This document shows positions 1 to 8,456 of a DNA stretch of 64,000 nt, one piece after another. This DNA is from JAJFFW01 sp965263375 (lineage in GTDB: Bacteria > Pseudomonadota > Alphaproteobacteria > Caulobacterales > Parvularculaceae). The position numbers and the translations under genes are program-made. The stretch spans positions 2,356,001 through 2,420,000 of the forward strand of contig OZ253669.1 of NCBI GenBank assembly GCA_965263375.1, read 5' to 3'. Position 1 is the stretch's first letter, and the number at the start of each line of letters is the position of its first letter. The notes under the pieces were generated by a model. The model saw nothing but the letters and a program-made list of their open reading frames with translations, had not been told where the DNA came from and made no database searches.

Positions 1-172
1 CAGGATCATTGTGAACCTCAAGAAAGGAAAGACCTTTGTGGCTGGCGGTTCCGCCAGTTACCGAGTGGCGATTGGGCTCCAATTCGGTCACGTTTCCCTG
101 GTCATTGATATGTGCGATAAGAGGACAATAAGGTTCGCATATCCGACAGAATGTATGTTTCTGTGTAGGCAT
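1..172 (-). CDS. Molybdopterin oxidoreductase, N-terminal fragment (runs off window)
   Basis: This gene is cut by the window edge; only the first 57 codons are present. The translation begins MPTQKHTFCRICEPYC and carries a Cys9-x2-Cys12-x3-Cys16 pattern. That pattern is the start of the 4Fe-4S domain of bis-MGD molybdenum enzymes of the DMSO-reductase/formate-dehydrogenase superfamily. The segment HKGLSFLEVHNDP (residues 45-57) also fits that family. The fourth cluster ligand is usually Cys just before HKG; here it is Ser44. The start is supported by a very strong ribosome binding site, AGGAGGTGA, about 5 bases upstream. It lies 25 bp downstream of the ferredoxin reductase, so fdx, reductase and this gene probably form one operon. 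The substrate cannot be told from this fragment. Confidence 0.75.
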   Translation of the reverse strand, partial: MPTQKHTFCRICEPYCPLIAHINDQGNVTELEPNRHSVTGGTASHKGLSFLEVHNDP

Positions 173-197
173 GGAGTCACCTCCTAAATTAGTGCCG

Positions 198-1532
198 CTA
201 TGTGGCGATATGATTGAGCATATCATTTATGCTGGTAAATTTTTTACGCGGCCGGCCAAAAGCTGCGCCGGCTTTAACCTCCGCACGATCAAGTTTACAC
301 CAATCTTGCAGACTCGTTCTGTTTGGCGCGACTGTGCGCCAAAAGTCTTCTCGATCGCTCGGTTGAGAAGAGACTGTTGAGATTCCATCCCGATCAAAAT
401 CGGCGAGCAGGTTACGAACTGTTTCGGCGGCGCATTTCTTATTTGTGCCGATAACGCCGCGGGGGCCGCGTTTTATCCAACCGGTTGTATAGGCTTTGTT
501 GAGATGCACGCCACCTTGCGTGATGCGACCGCCTTCATTTTCTAGAACACCTGACTCTTCGTCAAATGGCAGGCCAAAAAGAGGAATACCGCGAAACCCC
601 GTTGCAGATATTGCTAGGCCTGCCGAAAATTTCGATTTTTCTACCTTATTTTGAGTGTCAACCACCTCGACGCTTTCTAGTCGCCCGTTTCCCCTCATCG
701 CAACAGGCGTTGTCATAAAGCGGAATGTGATTTTCCGTCTCTCATTGTACTCTTACTTCGAGGAAAATTTCAACATTGTACGGAGTTTACGTTTCGTCCA
801 CCAGTCAAACGCCCCATTTTCAATCTCCTCCTCGGACGGTAAATCCTTGCGATCAAAGACAATATCAGTTCCCGGCAGATGCGCTAGCTCTTCGAGTTCC
901 GGGTTATTACACGCCGCGACAGCCGCGCCGCGCCGACCCAGAATCTCAATTTCTCGAATTTTGCTGACCCGTAATGCTTCGAGAGCGTGGTCAGCAATAT
1001 CAGTTTTTTCCAGTTCCGACAGTGGTAGGGATAGGATGCGCGCGATATCCATCGCGACATTGCCATTTCCAATGATGAGCGCTCGTGGAGAAGAAAGGTC
1101 GACGTTTAAATCCGTATAGTCAGGATGACCATTGTACCACAGAACAAAATCTCGCGCGGTAAACACCCCTGGTAAATCTTCTCCCGGAATATTCAAGGTT
1201 CGCGCGGATTGAGACCCGACGGCATAAATGATTGCATCATAGTGCTCAGCGAGATGTTGGTGGGAAATATGTTCACCAATAGTAACGTTCCCTAAATATC
1301 GAACATTCGGCGCACGTAGCACAATGTCGAAAAGTCTTGGGCCCACTAGTTTTTTCTCCGGATGGTCCGGCGCAACCCCTGAACGCACAAGGCCGGTCGG
1401 TGTGGGTAATTTATCGATGATATCAATTTGCGCCTCAATGCCATGCGACTCCAAAAGATGATCAGCAGCATAGAGCCCAGCCGGACCGGCCCCGACAATG
1501 GCAACATTAAGTATGATTGGGGAGTCAGTCAT
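198..1532 (-). pseudogene. FprA-type ferredoxin-NADP reductase interrupted by an in-frame stop
   Basis: FprA-type reductases pass electrons between NADPH and ferredoxin using FAD. The first 259 codons hold the FAD-binding GAGPAGLYAA motif (residues 14-23) and the second nucleotide site GNGNVAMDIARIL. A TAA at 753-755 then ends the frame. Exactly 12 sense codons in the same frame (reading EYNERRKITFRF) connect to a further open frame beginning MTTPVAMRG at 716, and the joined sequence continues the family alignment (FRF-T-P-RG, then SATGFRG and the C-terminal NADP domain). The full length would be about 444 residues, normal for the family. So this is a nonsense change rather than a frameshift, a sequencing error, or a read-through stop. 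The start overlaps the ferredoxin stop by 8 bp. Confidence 0.8.
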
Positions 1533-1785
1533 TGCTTGTAAAATAATCTCGGTTTATGGCCTCATAGTGCTTCCATTTTTTCGGAAGCCGGTCCGCTTCA
1601 TAAATCGCTCTAACGGGACATACATCGACGCATGCCCCACAATCGACACAGACGCTAGGGTCTATAAAAAGCTGCTCAGCGGAATCAAATTCTGCGTCTT
1701 CAGGCGCGGGTGATATGCAATCCACCGGACAAATTTCAACGCAAGAATAATCTGCAATGCACGGGGATGCGATAACATACGCCAT
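1525..1785 (-). CDS. 7Fe/8Fe ferredoxin
   Basis: This 86-residue ferredoxin has two cysteine clusters: Cys9-x5-Cys15-x3-Cys19-Pro-x2-Cys23, and a second CVDCGACVDVCP motif near residues 46-55. This layout is typical of mycobacterial-type FdxA/FdxC ferredoxins with a 3Fe-4S or 4Fe-4S plus a 4Fe-4S cluster. It has a clear ribosome binding site (AAGGAGGGCG) upstream of the ATG at 1785. It overlaps the downstream ferredoxin reductase by 8 bp, and in some bacteria these two parts are fused in one protein (FprB). The pair is a plausible electron donor for the P450 at 25.4 kb, but that link is inference. Confidence 0.88.
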   Translation of the reverse strand: MAYVIASPCIADYSCVEICPVDCISPAPEDAEFDSAEQLFIDPSVCVDCGACVDVCPVRAIYEADRLPKKWKHYEAINRDYFTSND

Positions 1786-2027
1786 TCGACGCCCTCCTTA
1801 TTAAACTGCATTTCCGACGCTTCACCTGAACTCAGAACGCCCTTACCGCCGACAGAAACCGGCCTGAAAAGGCGTATCAATTTTCGATTCTCGCGTCTTC
1901 AATTACAAAATTCAAGGTTTGACAACGAGACCGTCCACTAATTTCACGCGGCCAACCTCTCTCCCAAGACGGAGGCTTTCTCCTGCATCGTGATTACGAA
2001 TATCGCTTTGGTCCATACATTTTTCGG

Positions 2028-2047
2028 CTTATCAGTTACGTGATGCG
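2028..2047. promoter_or_regulatory. Candidate operator F (ATCA-N6-TGAT palindrome)
   Basis: The sequence CTTATCAGTTACGTGATGCG contains ATCA-GTTACG-TGAT, an exact match to the core seen in several other intergenic regions of this window. It lies between the divergent fdx and hydrolase units. Function is inferred only from recurrence. Confidence 0.45.
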
Positions 2048-2471
2048 GATGTTATAGACGGATAAGAATTGACACCTCGATCAAAACCGTTGGGCGAATA
2101 TTAACCATGCTGGACTTGTTCACAAGATCCTGAAAATATTGCTTAAGTAAGTGCCCTGAATAATCCGTTATAGGCAGCGAGTTTTAGCGCCATTCAATTC
2201 GCGTTGCTCTAGTGATGTGTGAGAAAAGCAATCACATCGTTTCACTTGTCGCCAAGGCTCCATCGGTGGGCGCGCGTTTTATATTGGCGCCGCTTCTCCA
2301 TCCATTACCCTCCCGACGAAGACCGGCTATAAAAGAGCGGGGCCTAAGTTGGATGTTGGGCGCTTCCATCAGATATATGTTTTCCAACATTTTTTAGATC
2401 TGAATAACCGAAAGCCGCTCGCCCTTTGCGCGCGCATAGTTATGGTTTTACAATGCTCGTAAATCAGTAAT

Positions 2472-2502
2472 GAAAACATTGTTCCACAGAAAACATTGTT
2501 CC
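2472..2502 (+). repeat. Tandem 14-bp repeat before the hydrolase start
   Basis: GAAAACATTGTTCC occurs at 2472-2485 and again at 2489-2502, a 17-bp period, ending 4 bases before the ATG at 2507. The usual ribosome binding site position is therefore occupied by the repeat, and no good Shine-Dalgarno sequence is visible. It may be a regulator-binding direct repeat or a recent small duplication. Confidence 0.6.
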
Positions 2503-2506
2503 GCAA

Positions 2507-3454
2507 ATGACAACGCAGTCTTTAATCGATCCAACGCTGAGAGCGTTCTTTGAAACCTTTCCTCATGTCGATTTCGACACGATGGATCTTGAAATGATCC
2601 GGAAAATGGTCAAGAGATTAGAGGTTCTAAACGACCCGGATGAGTTTGGCGTCGCGCGCCAAGAGATCTTTATCGCGGGCGCAGCAAATCACCCGAAACT
2701 GCGCTGCCTTCTCTATGCTCCGATCGACGCTCCTTCTAAGCGCCCCGCCTTTTTGCATTTACATGGCGGCGGTTATGTCCTCGGCGGGCCGGAGGGAAGT
2801 GATGTGCGAAACACGTTGATTGCATCAAAATTAAACGCGAGCGTTCTTTCCGTCGACTATCGCCTCGCCCCCGAACACCCCGCACCGGCCGCGCTTGAAG
2901 ACGCTGAAGCCGCTCTTCGGTGGCTTTTTCATCACACCGACGATATGTCGATTGACCCAACGAGAATTGCTATTGGCGGCGAAAGCGCTGGCGGCGGCCT
3001 TGCGGTCGCACTCGCTCTGAAAATGCTCGATGATAACACGATCGCCATCAAACATCAGCAATTGGTGTATCCGATGCTCGATGATCGCACGCATACGGAT
3101 GCTACTAAACAAGATCGAACCCTTGGCGAATTTGGCTGGACACGCGCGCAAAACCGGTTTGGGTGGGACGCTTATCTCGGTGGTCAAACGCCGACGGCGC
3201 CCGTGGTCCCAGCGCGCGCTGAAAACCTTGTCGGTTTGCCGCCAGCTTGGATAGCCGTCGGAGCACTCGATCTCTTCCTCGATGAAAACATAACATACGC
3301 TCGTCGCCTAGTGACCGCCGGTGTCGCGACTGAAATGCAGATCTATCCAGGCGCCCCTCACGGATTTCCACTCTGCCGAGACGCAGCGATATCGCAGCGC
3401 TACCAAAGAGATTATCTAGCCGCCCTAGCGCGTGGGCTCAACAGTCAGGAATAA
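2507..3454 (+). CDS. Alpha/beta hydrolase, hormone-sensitive-lipase (HSL/family IV) esterase
   Basis: This 315-residue cytoplasmic esterase has the HSL-family oxyanion motif HGGG at residues 86-89 and the nucleophile elbow GESAGGG with Ser160. The likely acid is Asp255 (GALD) and the base His285 (APHGF). The family hydrolyses short to medium acyl esters; the substrate here is unknown. It ends 2 bases before the next hydrolase, so the two are co-transcribed. The start lacks a clear ribosome binding site and directly follows a tandem repeat. Ester or lactone opening at the head of a fatty-acid/terpenoid pathway would fit the surroundings, but that is inference. Confidence 0.85.
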   Translation: MTTQSLIDPTLRAFFETFPHVDFDTMDLEMIRKMVKRLEVLNDPDEFGVARQEIFIAGAANHPKLRCLLYAPIDAPSKRPAFLHLHGGGYVLGGPEGSDVRNTLIASKLNASVLSVDYRLAPEHPAPAALEDAEAALRWLFHHTDDMSIDPTRIAIGGESAGGGLAVALALKMLDDNTIAIKHQQLVYPMLDDRTHTDATKQDRTLGEFGWTRAQNRFGWDAYLGGQTPTAPVVPARAENLVGLPPAWIAVGALDLFLDENITYARRLVTAGVATEMQIYPGAPHGFPLCRDAAISQRYQRDYLAALARGLNSQE

Positions 3455-3456
3455 AC

Positions 3457-4290
3457 ATGGATCTCACCTACGATTTTCCACTTCGGGACATTCCGAAAAG
3501 CGCCAATTTGAGCATCTATGCCGCTAGCGCTGAAGAGAATAACAAACCGCCCCTCCTTCTGATTCATGGATTCTTATCTAGCCGCGCACAATGGCTTGAC
3601 AATTTGGATGAAATGCAAAAATTCTGCAGACCGATTGTAATAGAGCATTTTGGCCACGGTCGAACAGCGGCGCCACAAGAAGAGTCGAACTGTACACTCA
3701 ACGTGCTGATTATGCAGCTTGAGCGATTGCGCGCCTATCTTGGCATAGAAAAATGGGCCGTATGCGGACACAGCATGGGAGGCGCGATCAGTCTAAACTA
3801 CGCCGCGTATCACCCTGAAGCCATTTCCGCAGTAGTTTTCTCGAACGCCGTCTCTGCCTTTCAAGATACCCGCGCGATCGACATGCGCGCAGAAATCGAC
3901 CAATTCGCTTCAACAATCGAAGAAGGCGGTCAAAAAGCGTTAGAGGCAACGCCGTATCACCCCAATCTGATAAAGCACGCATCGCCGCAAGTTCGTAATG
4001 CTTTGGTGAGCGACGCCAAGCTTATCAATCCCGGCGGCCTCGCACGCGCATTGCGGGGAACCAATGCAGACATCAGCATTCGGTACCGCGTGTCTGAAGT
4101 GCTATGTCCCAAACTTCTCATCAACGGCGTTCGCGAAAAGGCTTTTCAGCCTGACCGCGACTGGGCAGAGGCGCATATCTCCGCGCTTACCATTTTCGAC
4201 CTAGCTGATACAGGCCATAGTCCAAACGCTGAACGACCGGAACAATTCAATAAGGCGATTGAAGAGTTCCTAAATACACATTGGGATTGA
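3457..4290 (+). CDS. Alpha/beta hydrolase (MhpC/MenH-like fold)
   Basis: This 277-residue alpha/beta hydrolase has an HGF oxyanion segment at residues 37-39, the elbow GHSMGG with nucleophile Ser106, and a C-terminal GHSPNAERP with His254. The compact size and GHSMGG motif place it among esterases and C-C hydrolases of the MhpC/haloperoxidase type, without fixing a substrate. It starts 2 bases after the HSL-type esterase, suggesting translational coupling. It is convergent with the hydrolase on the other strand, 136 bp away. Confidence 0.83.
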   Translation: MDLTYDFPLRDIPKSANLSIYAASAEENNKPPLLLIHGFLSSRAQWLDNLDEMQKFCRPIVIEHFGHGRTAAPQEESNCTLNVLIMQLERLRAYLGIEKWAVCGHSMGGAISLNYAAYHPEAISAVVFSNAVSAFQDTRAIDMRAEIDQFASTIEEGGQKALEATPYHPNLIKHASPQVRNALVSDAKLINPGGLARALRGTNADISIRYRVSEVLCPKLLINGVREKAFQPDRDWAEAHISALTIFDLADTGHSPNAERPEQFNKAIEEFLNTHWD

Positions 4291-4426
4291 AATGCGCTAT
4301 TAAGGTTTCCACCCGCTGAACGTACGAAGATCAGCGTACGCGCCCAGCGGCGAGCCAGCTTTTTCGCTTATTCAATCAAGGTCAATCTCTTTCGTACCGC
4401 CTACAATCAACGCTGTTTCCCCGCAG

Positions 4427-5683
4427 TTACCCCTGCTCCGCAATTGAGTTCATGACGGGACGCAAATAGTTCAAAAAAATCTCCGGATGCTCGCACATGG
4501 GAAAATGTCCGACGCCCCTCATCTTCGTCCATGTTGATCCTTTGATTTCCTGATGCGCAATTTCTCCCAACTCCCACGATCCGCTTGCATCATATTCACC
4601 ATTAAAAATGTGAACGCCGATCTTCGTTGTGTCGATTTCCTTGGCAAGATCGCGCACGTCAAAATCGTTGACGTAATAGTTGAGGTCGCCCGCAAAGGCC
4701 GCAGGCCAACCGGCCATATACGTCTGAATGGTCTCGCGCCGATAAGCTTCTGGCGCGACTGGCGCTGTCAACGCATGCATCAAACGGCCTTTATACTCAT
4801 TGCTCACTTGTGGGTGATAAAACGCCTCAAGATTGTATGAATTGGGGTCTGCCTCAATATTCAACGCCCCCTCAACGGAAATGACAGCTCGGAACTGGTC
4901 GGAATGCCGGCACGCCAAATCAAGGGCAAGTACACCGCCCACTGAACACCCCATAAACACCGGACGATCAAGACTGAGGGCATTTTTGAACGCCAAAACA
5001 AATCCCCGTAAAAATTCACCACGAAGTTTGTAAGTCTCAGTCCACCATTTTCTATTTGTTGGCGGTATCGATTTACCGTGAAATGGCAGATCATAGGCAA
5101 TGAAACGAAACTTTCGCAGAAGCTCTGGGTCTTCCAACACATGACGCCACTGCGTTCCATGGGCCCCGGCTGTATGCTGAAGAATGACCGGTATACCCTC
5201 GCCTGCCTCCTCGAAGTAAATGCGATGATCGATACCATCAACATCCACATGAACATAGCGCCCAATGGGCATATCCAATGAGCCGCTCTGCTTGCGTTCA
5301 TCGACTAACACAGTTTGACCTTCTGTCTCGCCCCGCATCACTTCGATAGCGCGCATCACAGCTGGATAATATTGCGTGTAAGAAAGCGGCTCTGATTTTA
5401 GCTGCATGCCCAGCGCAAGAACCGTCCCCAAATCATTCATATAGCGCGGCGGCACATTCATCAGCAGCGGCGTCCACAACTCAAGTGGCCCGGCGATCTC
5501 GATCAACTTGCCGTTCTGCGCTCTACCTGCGCTCGGTTTTCCATCAATGATGGTAATGTTGATGACGTGATCATCGCCAATTTCAAAGGTAAATCCACCG
5601 TCCCAATACCGCGATGAAATAAGAAACTCTGGATCCGCCGCAAGTGCAACTGCTAGTTCATCCGATCCCCAATGTTTTTTCAT
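4427..5683 (-). CDS. Two-part alpha/beta hydrolase with an N-terminal extension domain
   Basis: This protein of about 418 residues (from the ATG at 5683) has a roughly 130-residue N-terminal part of unrecognised fold followed by an alpha/beta hydrolase. The hydrolase has the elbow GCSVGG (Ser247 in this numbering), an Asp in GEYDASG (about 365) and a His in GVGHFP (about 393). The frame extends upstream to a TTG at 5740 and an ATG at 5710. I prefer 5683 (MKKHWGSDELA) because the upstream residues look non-homologous, but no strong ribosome binding site decides it. It lies downstream of the aldehyde dehydrogenase on the same strand, 125 bp away. The substrate is unknown. Confidence 0.75.
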   Translation of the reverse strand: MKKHWGSDELAVALAADPEFLISSRYWDGGFTFEIGDDHVINITIIDGKPSAGRAQNGKLIEIAGPLELWTPLLMNVPPRYMNDLGTVLALGMQLKSEPLSYTQYYPAVMRAIEVMRGETEGQTVLVDERKQSGSLDMPIGRYVHVDVDGIDHRIYFEEAGEGIPVILQHTAGAHGTQWRHVLEDPELLRKFRFIAYDLPFHGKSIPPTNRKWWTETYKLRGEFLRGFVLAFKNALSLDRPVFMGCSVGGVLALDLACRHSDQFRAVISVEGALNIEADPNSYNLEAFYHPQVSNEYKGRLMHALTAPVAPEAYRRETIQTYMAGWPAAFAGDLNYYVNDFDVRDLAKEIDTTKIGVHIFNGEYDASGSWELGEIAHQEIKGSTWTKMRGVGHFPMCEHPEIFLNYLRPVMNSIAEQG

Positions 5684-5808
5684 GCTTGCTCGCTTTCTTG
5701 ACGCATTCATTATATGAAAACTCGTCGCCAAGTGCGCCAATCATTGATGTGACACGAACGGGGAATCTTAGGCAATCGAGAATGTTGTCAACGCTACAAT
5801 TGATGGGT

Positions 5809-7245
5809 TCAAAGTTTGATGCGCACCGTTTTAACCTGAGTATAGTGATGCAAAGCTTCGATACCCTTTTCCTTGCCGTACCCGCTGTTTTTGTATCCGC
5901 CAAATGGCAATTCGACGTCGCTCGATTGGTATTCGTTGATGAGAACTGACCCAGCCTTAAGCTTAGACGCCACGCGATGGGCGCGAGACAAATTCGTTGT
6001 CCATAAACCTGAAGCTAACCCGTAATCTGTATCATTTGCGATTTGAATTGCCTCTTCTTCGTCTTCAAATGGAATGATGGATAAGATGGGCCCAAATATT
6101 TCTTCTTTTGCTATCCGCATGGAATTGTCGACATTCGCATATATGGTCAGCGGCGCATACCAGCCCTCGCCCCAGTTCTCCTCGCGAACATCAGGGCCTC
6201 CCGCAACGAGTGTTGCGCCGTCCTTTTCCGCAATTTCAAAAAAGCTCTGCACTCGATCATATTGCGCACGGGTGATGATGGCGCCAATCATGGCGTCAGG
6301 TTCTGGTCCGACTTTCACTGTCTCCACAGCCTGTTTCATCCCGGCAACGAAAGCATCGTAAATCGAACGTTGAACGAGACAACGCGTACCTGCGGAACAA
6401 ACCTGACCCGCATTCACCGCAAAGGCTCGCAATGACCCGGGGACCGCGGCTGCAAGGTCGGCATCGTCAAACACAATATTCGGTGATTTGCCGCCAAGCT
6501 CGAGCGTCAACGGAATAATTCGTTCAGCGGCAACCTTGCCAATCTCTATCCCGGCCCGAACGCTCCCTGTAAACGCGACCTTACGGATGCCGCCATGTCT
6601 CACAAGTGCATCGCCAGCAACCGGTCCTTCCCCTAAGATCGCGTTGAAAACACCTGGCGGCATATCGCAATGTTCGACCGCCGCCTGCGCGAGCTTAAGT
6701 GTGGCGCCCGAAGTAAACTCCGAAGGTTTTGCCACGACAGCGTTTCCAACAACCAGCGCCGGGCCAATGCCGCGGCACATCTGGTTCAGGGGCGCGTTCC
6801 ATGGCGTAATCACGCCAACAACGCCAAACGGCTCTCTCATGGTGTAGCAGTGATACCCAGGACCTGTATCAATCTTCTCACCCTGAAAGAGATTGCACAG
6901 ACCACCATACATTTCGAGATAATCAGCGGACGCGTTTATCTCCAGCGGGGTTTGCCAAGCAGGTTTGCCGGTTTCCCGCATTTCAATGGCGGCAAACTCA
7001 GCGACGTTATCGCGGAGGTACTGGGCCATCTTCATGAGTACTCGGCCGCGTTCAATAGGTTTGCGTTCCGCCCATTCAGGTTGCGCTGCCAGAGCGCTTT
7101 TAACTGCTTCATCGACATCAGACGCTTCGCTTTTGGCGACACTCGCACACGGGCTCGCATCGATCGGCGATTGGGTTTCTAAATAGGCGCCCGACGCGGG
7201 CGGTACGAGATTTCCGCCTATAAAATTGTCCCATGTTGTTGGCAT
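5809..7245 (-). CDS. NAD(P)-dependent aldehyde dehydrogenase
   Basis: This 478-residue enzyme oxidises an aldehyde to the acid with NAD(P). The ALDH signatures are present: TPWN with Asn150, the cofactor Lys173 in AKPSE, FTGS near 225, general-base Glu249 in LELGGKSP, and catalytic Cys283 in GQVCSAG. The start at 7245 (MPTTWDNFIGG) is preferred because GGGAGG-like sequence (CAGGGAGGTT) lies just upstream and the length is then typical. The longer frame to 7341 adds unrelated residues. It could act after the PQQ alcohol dehydrogenase or the P450, turning a terminal aldehyde into an acid for CoA activation. Confidence 0.9.
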   Translation of the reverse strand: MPTTWDNFIGGNLVPPASGAYLETQSPIDASPCASVAKSEASDVDEAVKSALAAQPEWAERKPIERGRVLMKMAQYLRDNVAEFAAIEMRETGKPAWQTPLEINASADYLEMYGGLCNLFQGEKIDTGPGYHCYTMREPFGVVGVITPWNAPLNQMCRGIGPALVVGNAVVAKPSEFTSGATLKLAQAAVEHCDMPPGVFNAILGEGPVAGDALVRHGGIRKVAFTGSVRAGIEIGKVAAERIIPLTLELGGKSPNIVFDDADLAAAVPGSLRAFAVNAGQVCSAGTRCLVQRSIYDAFVAGMKQAVETVKVGPEPDAMIGAIITRAQYDRVQSFFEIAEKDGATLVAGGPDVREENWGEGWYAPLTIYANVDNSMRIAKEEIFGPILSIIPFEDEEEAIQIANDTDYGLASGLWTTNLSRAHRVASKLKAGSVLINEYQSSDVELPFGGYKNSGYGKEKGIEALHHYTQVKTVRIKL

Positions 7246-7505
7246 GCTGAACCTCCCTGTGGTTTTTAAAAGTATTGCAGTCGGCTCTAGCATTGTGTGG
7301 CTTGTCGATTCCGATTGCGCTTTGAAAAGACGATACACCACAAGAGGTTGATGGTCATGCCTGGCGCTGTAAAGACATCCCCGCCTGAAAAGGTCGCAAC
7401 AACGATTTTATATATGTGATAACGAAGCCTGCACGCCGTTGCCTGCCCTTGCCGGCGCATGCATACGCATTAGCTTAAGTCTGCGTATTTGCACGGGAGA
7501 ATCCG

Positions 7506-8456
7506 GTGTCTTTTGATCCGTCATTTGAAGGTAACTTGAAAATTCCTCTTATCGCGGCGCCGATGTTTCTCATTTCAACGCCGGCCCTTGCACTAGCGGT
7601 TTGTTCGCGGGGCGTTATGGGCAGTTTTCCCGCGCATTCGACACGTTCGCACCAGGATTTTGAATCTTGGATGGTCGAGTTGAAAAATGGGCTTGAAAAA
7701 CTTGACGCCCCCGCGCCCTGGGCCGTTAACCTCGTCGTGCACCCTACAAACAAGAGGATGGTTGGCGACCTTGAACTCTGCATCAAACACAAACCACCCG
7801 TCATTCTGACCTCAAAAGGTGCGCCAAAAGACGTTTTTGCACGGGTCCATGATTATGGCGGTCTGGTTTTTCATGATGTTGCTTCGAAACGCCATGCAGA
7901 AATCGCCGCCGATGCTGGCGCTGACGCCCTTATCGCGGTGACGCAAGGTGCTGGCGGGCATACGGGCACAATCAATCCCTTCGCCCTTCTGAATGAAATC
8001 CGTCAAGTTACAGACAAACCAATTATTCTCTCAGGCTGTATGAGCACCGGACGCGATATCCTTGCGGCCGAAGCCATGGGCGCAACCTTCGCCTATATGG
8101 GTACACGGTTTATCGCCACGCCGGAAAGCGGCGCGGACAACCCTTATCGCCAATTAATTGTCGATAGTGATGCGCATGATGTATTTTACTCTGCCGCGCT
8201 CGACGGTGCGCCAGCAAACTGGCTGACACCAAGTTTGATTGAATGTGGTGTTGATCTCGACGAATTGGCGACAACAAAGCCTGGCAAAATAATGGCATCC
8301 GGTGCAGTACGTGAGCGTTACTCAAAAGTGCGCTCAAGTGGACAAGGTGTCGGCGCAATTTGCGACATTACCCCTGCAGCAGAATTATGCGACCGCCTAA
8401 TCGAAGAATATGGGCAAGCAAAAGAGGCGATGAACAAACGCCTCTTTACCGATTAG
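7506..8456 (+). CDS. Nitronate monooxygenase / 2-nitropropane dioxygenase-like FMN protein
   Basis: This 316-residue TIM-barrel flavoprotein starts at a GTG with GGGAGA upstream. It contains the family phosphate-binding motif GAGGHTG at residues 148-154, followed by LSGCMSTGRD and MGTRFIATPES, typical of the nitronate monooxygenase/enoyl reductase FabK superfamily. Proteins of this type in fatty-acid or terpenoid gene clusters are often annotated as NMO, but their substrate is usually unknown and may be an enoyl compound. It is divergent from the aldehyde dehydrogenase, and its stop codon overlaps the stop of the convergent SDR gene. Confidence 0.83.
   Translation: MSFDPSFEGNLKIPLIAAPMFLISTPALALAVCSRGVMGSFPAHSTRSHQDFESWMVELKNGLEKLDAPAPWAVNLVVHPTNKRMVGDLELCIKHKPPVILTSKGAPKDVFARVHDYGGLVFHDVASKRHAEIAADAGADALIAVTQGAGGHTGTINPFALLNEIRQVTDKPIILSGCMSTGRDILAAEAMGATFAYMGTRFIATPESGADNPYRQLIVDSDAHDVFYSAALDGAPANWLTPSLIECGVDLDELATTKPGKIMASGAVRERYSKVRSSGQGVGAICDITPAAELCDRLIEEYGQAKEAMNKRLFTD

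Larger units (their letters stand above)
1786..2506. other. Intergenic region, divergent control region of ferredoxin and hydrolase genes
   Basis: This 720-bp non-coding stretch lies between the divergent ferredoxin and alpha/beta hydrolase genes. Short open frames here show no recognisable protein. It holds a palindrome (2031-2044) of the type found elsewhere in the window and a 14-bp tandem repeat just before the hydrolase start (2472-2502). No convincing promoter hexamers were identified. Confidence 0.6.

Noticed and set aside
198..1532. Frameshift in the ferredoxin reductase gene
   Set aside because: Both open parts are in the same frame, separated by a stop and 12 sense codons; the lesion is a nonsense codon.
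2072..2100. TTGACA promoter at 2074
   Set aside because: No -10-like hexamer at a suitable distance.
2212..2397. 61-codon plus-strand frame
   Set aside because: No family resemblance and no ribosome binding site; probably chance.
4314..4336. CGCTGA/TCAGCG inverted repeat between convergent hydrolases
   Set aside because: Stem is only 6 bp with an 11-base loop and no T-run; too weak to call a terminator.
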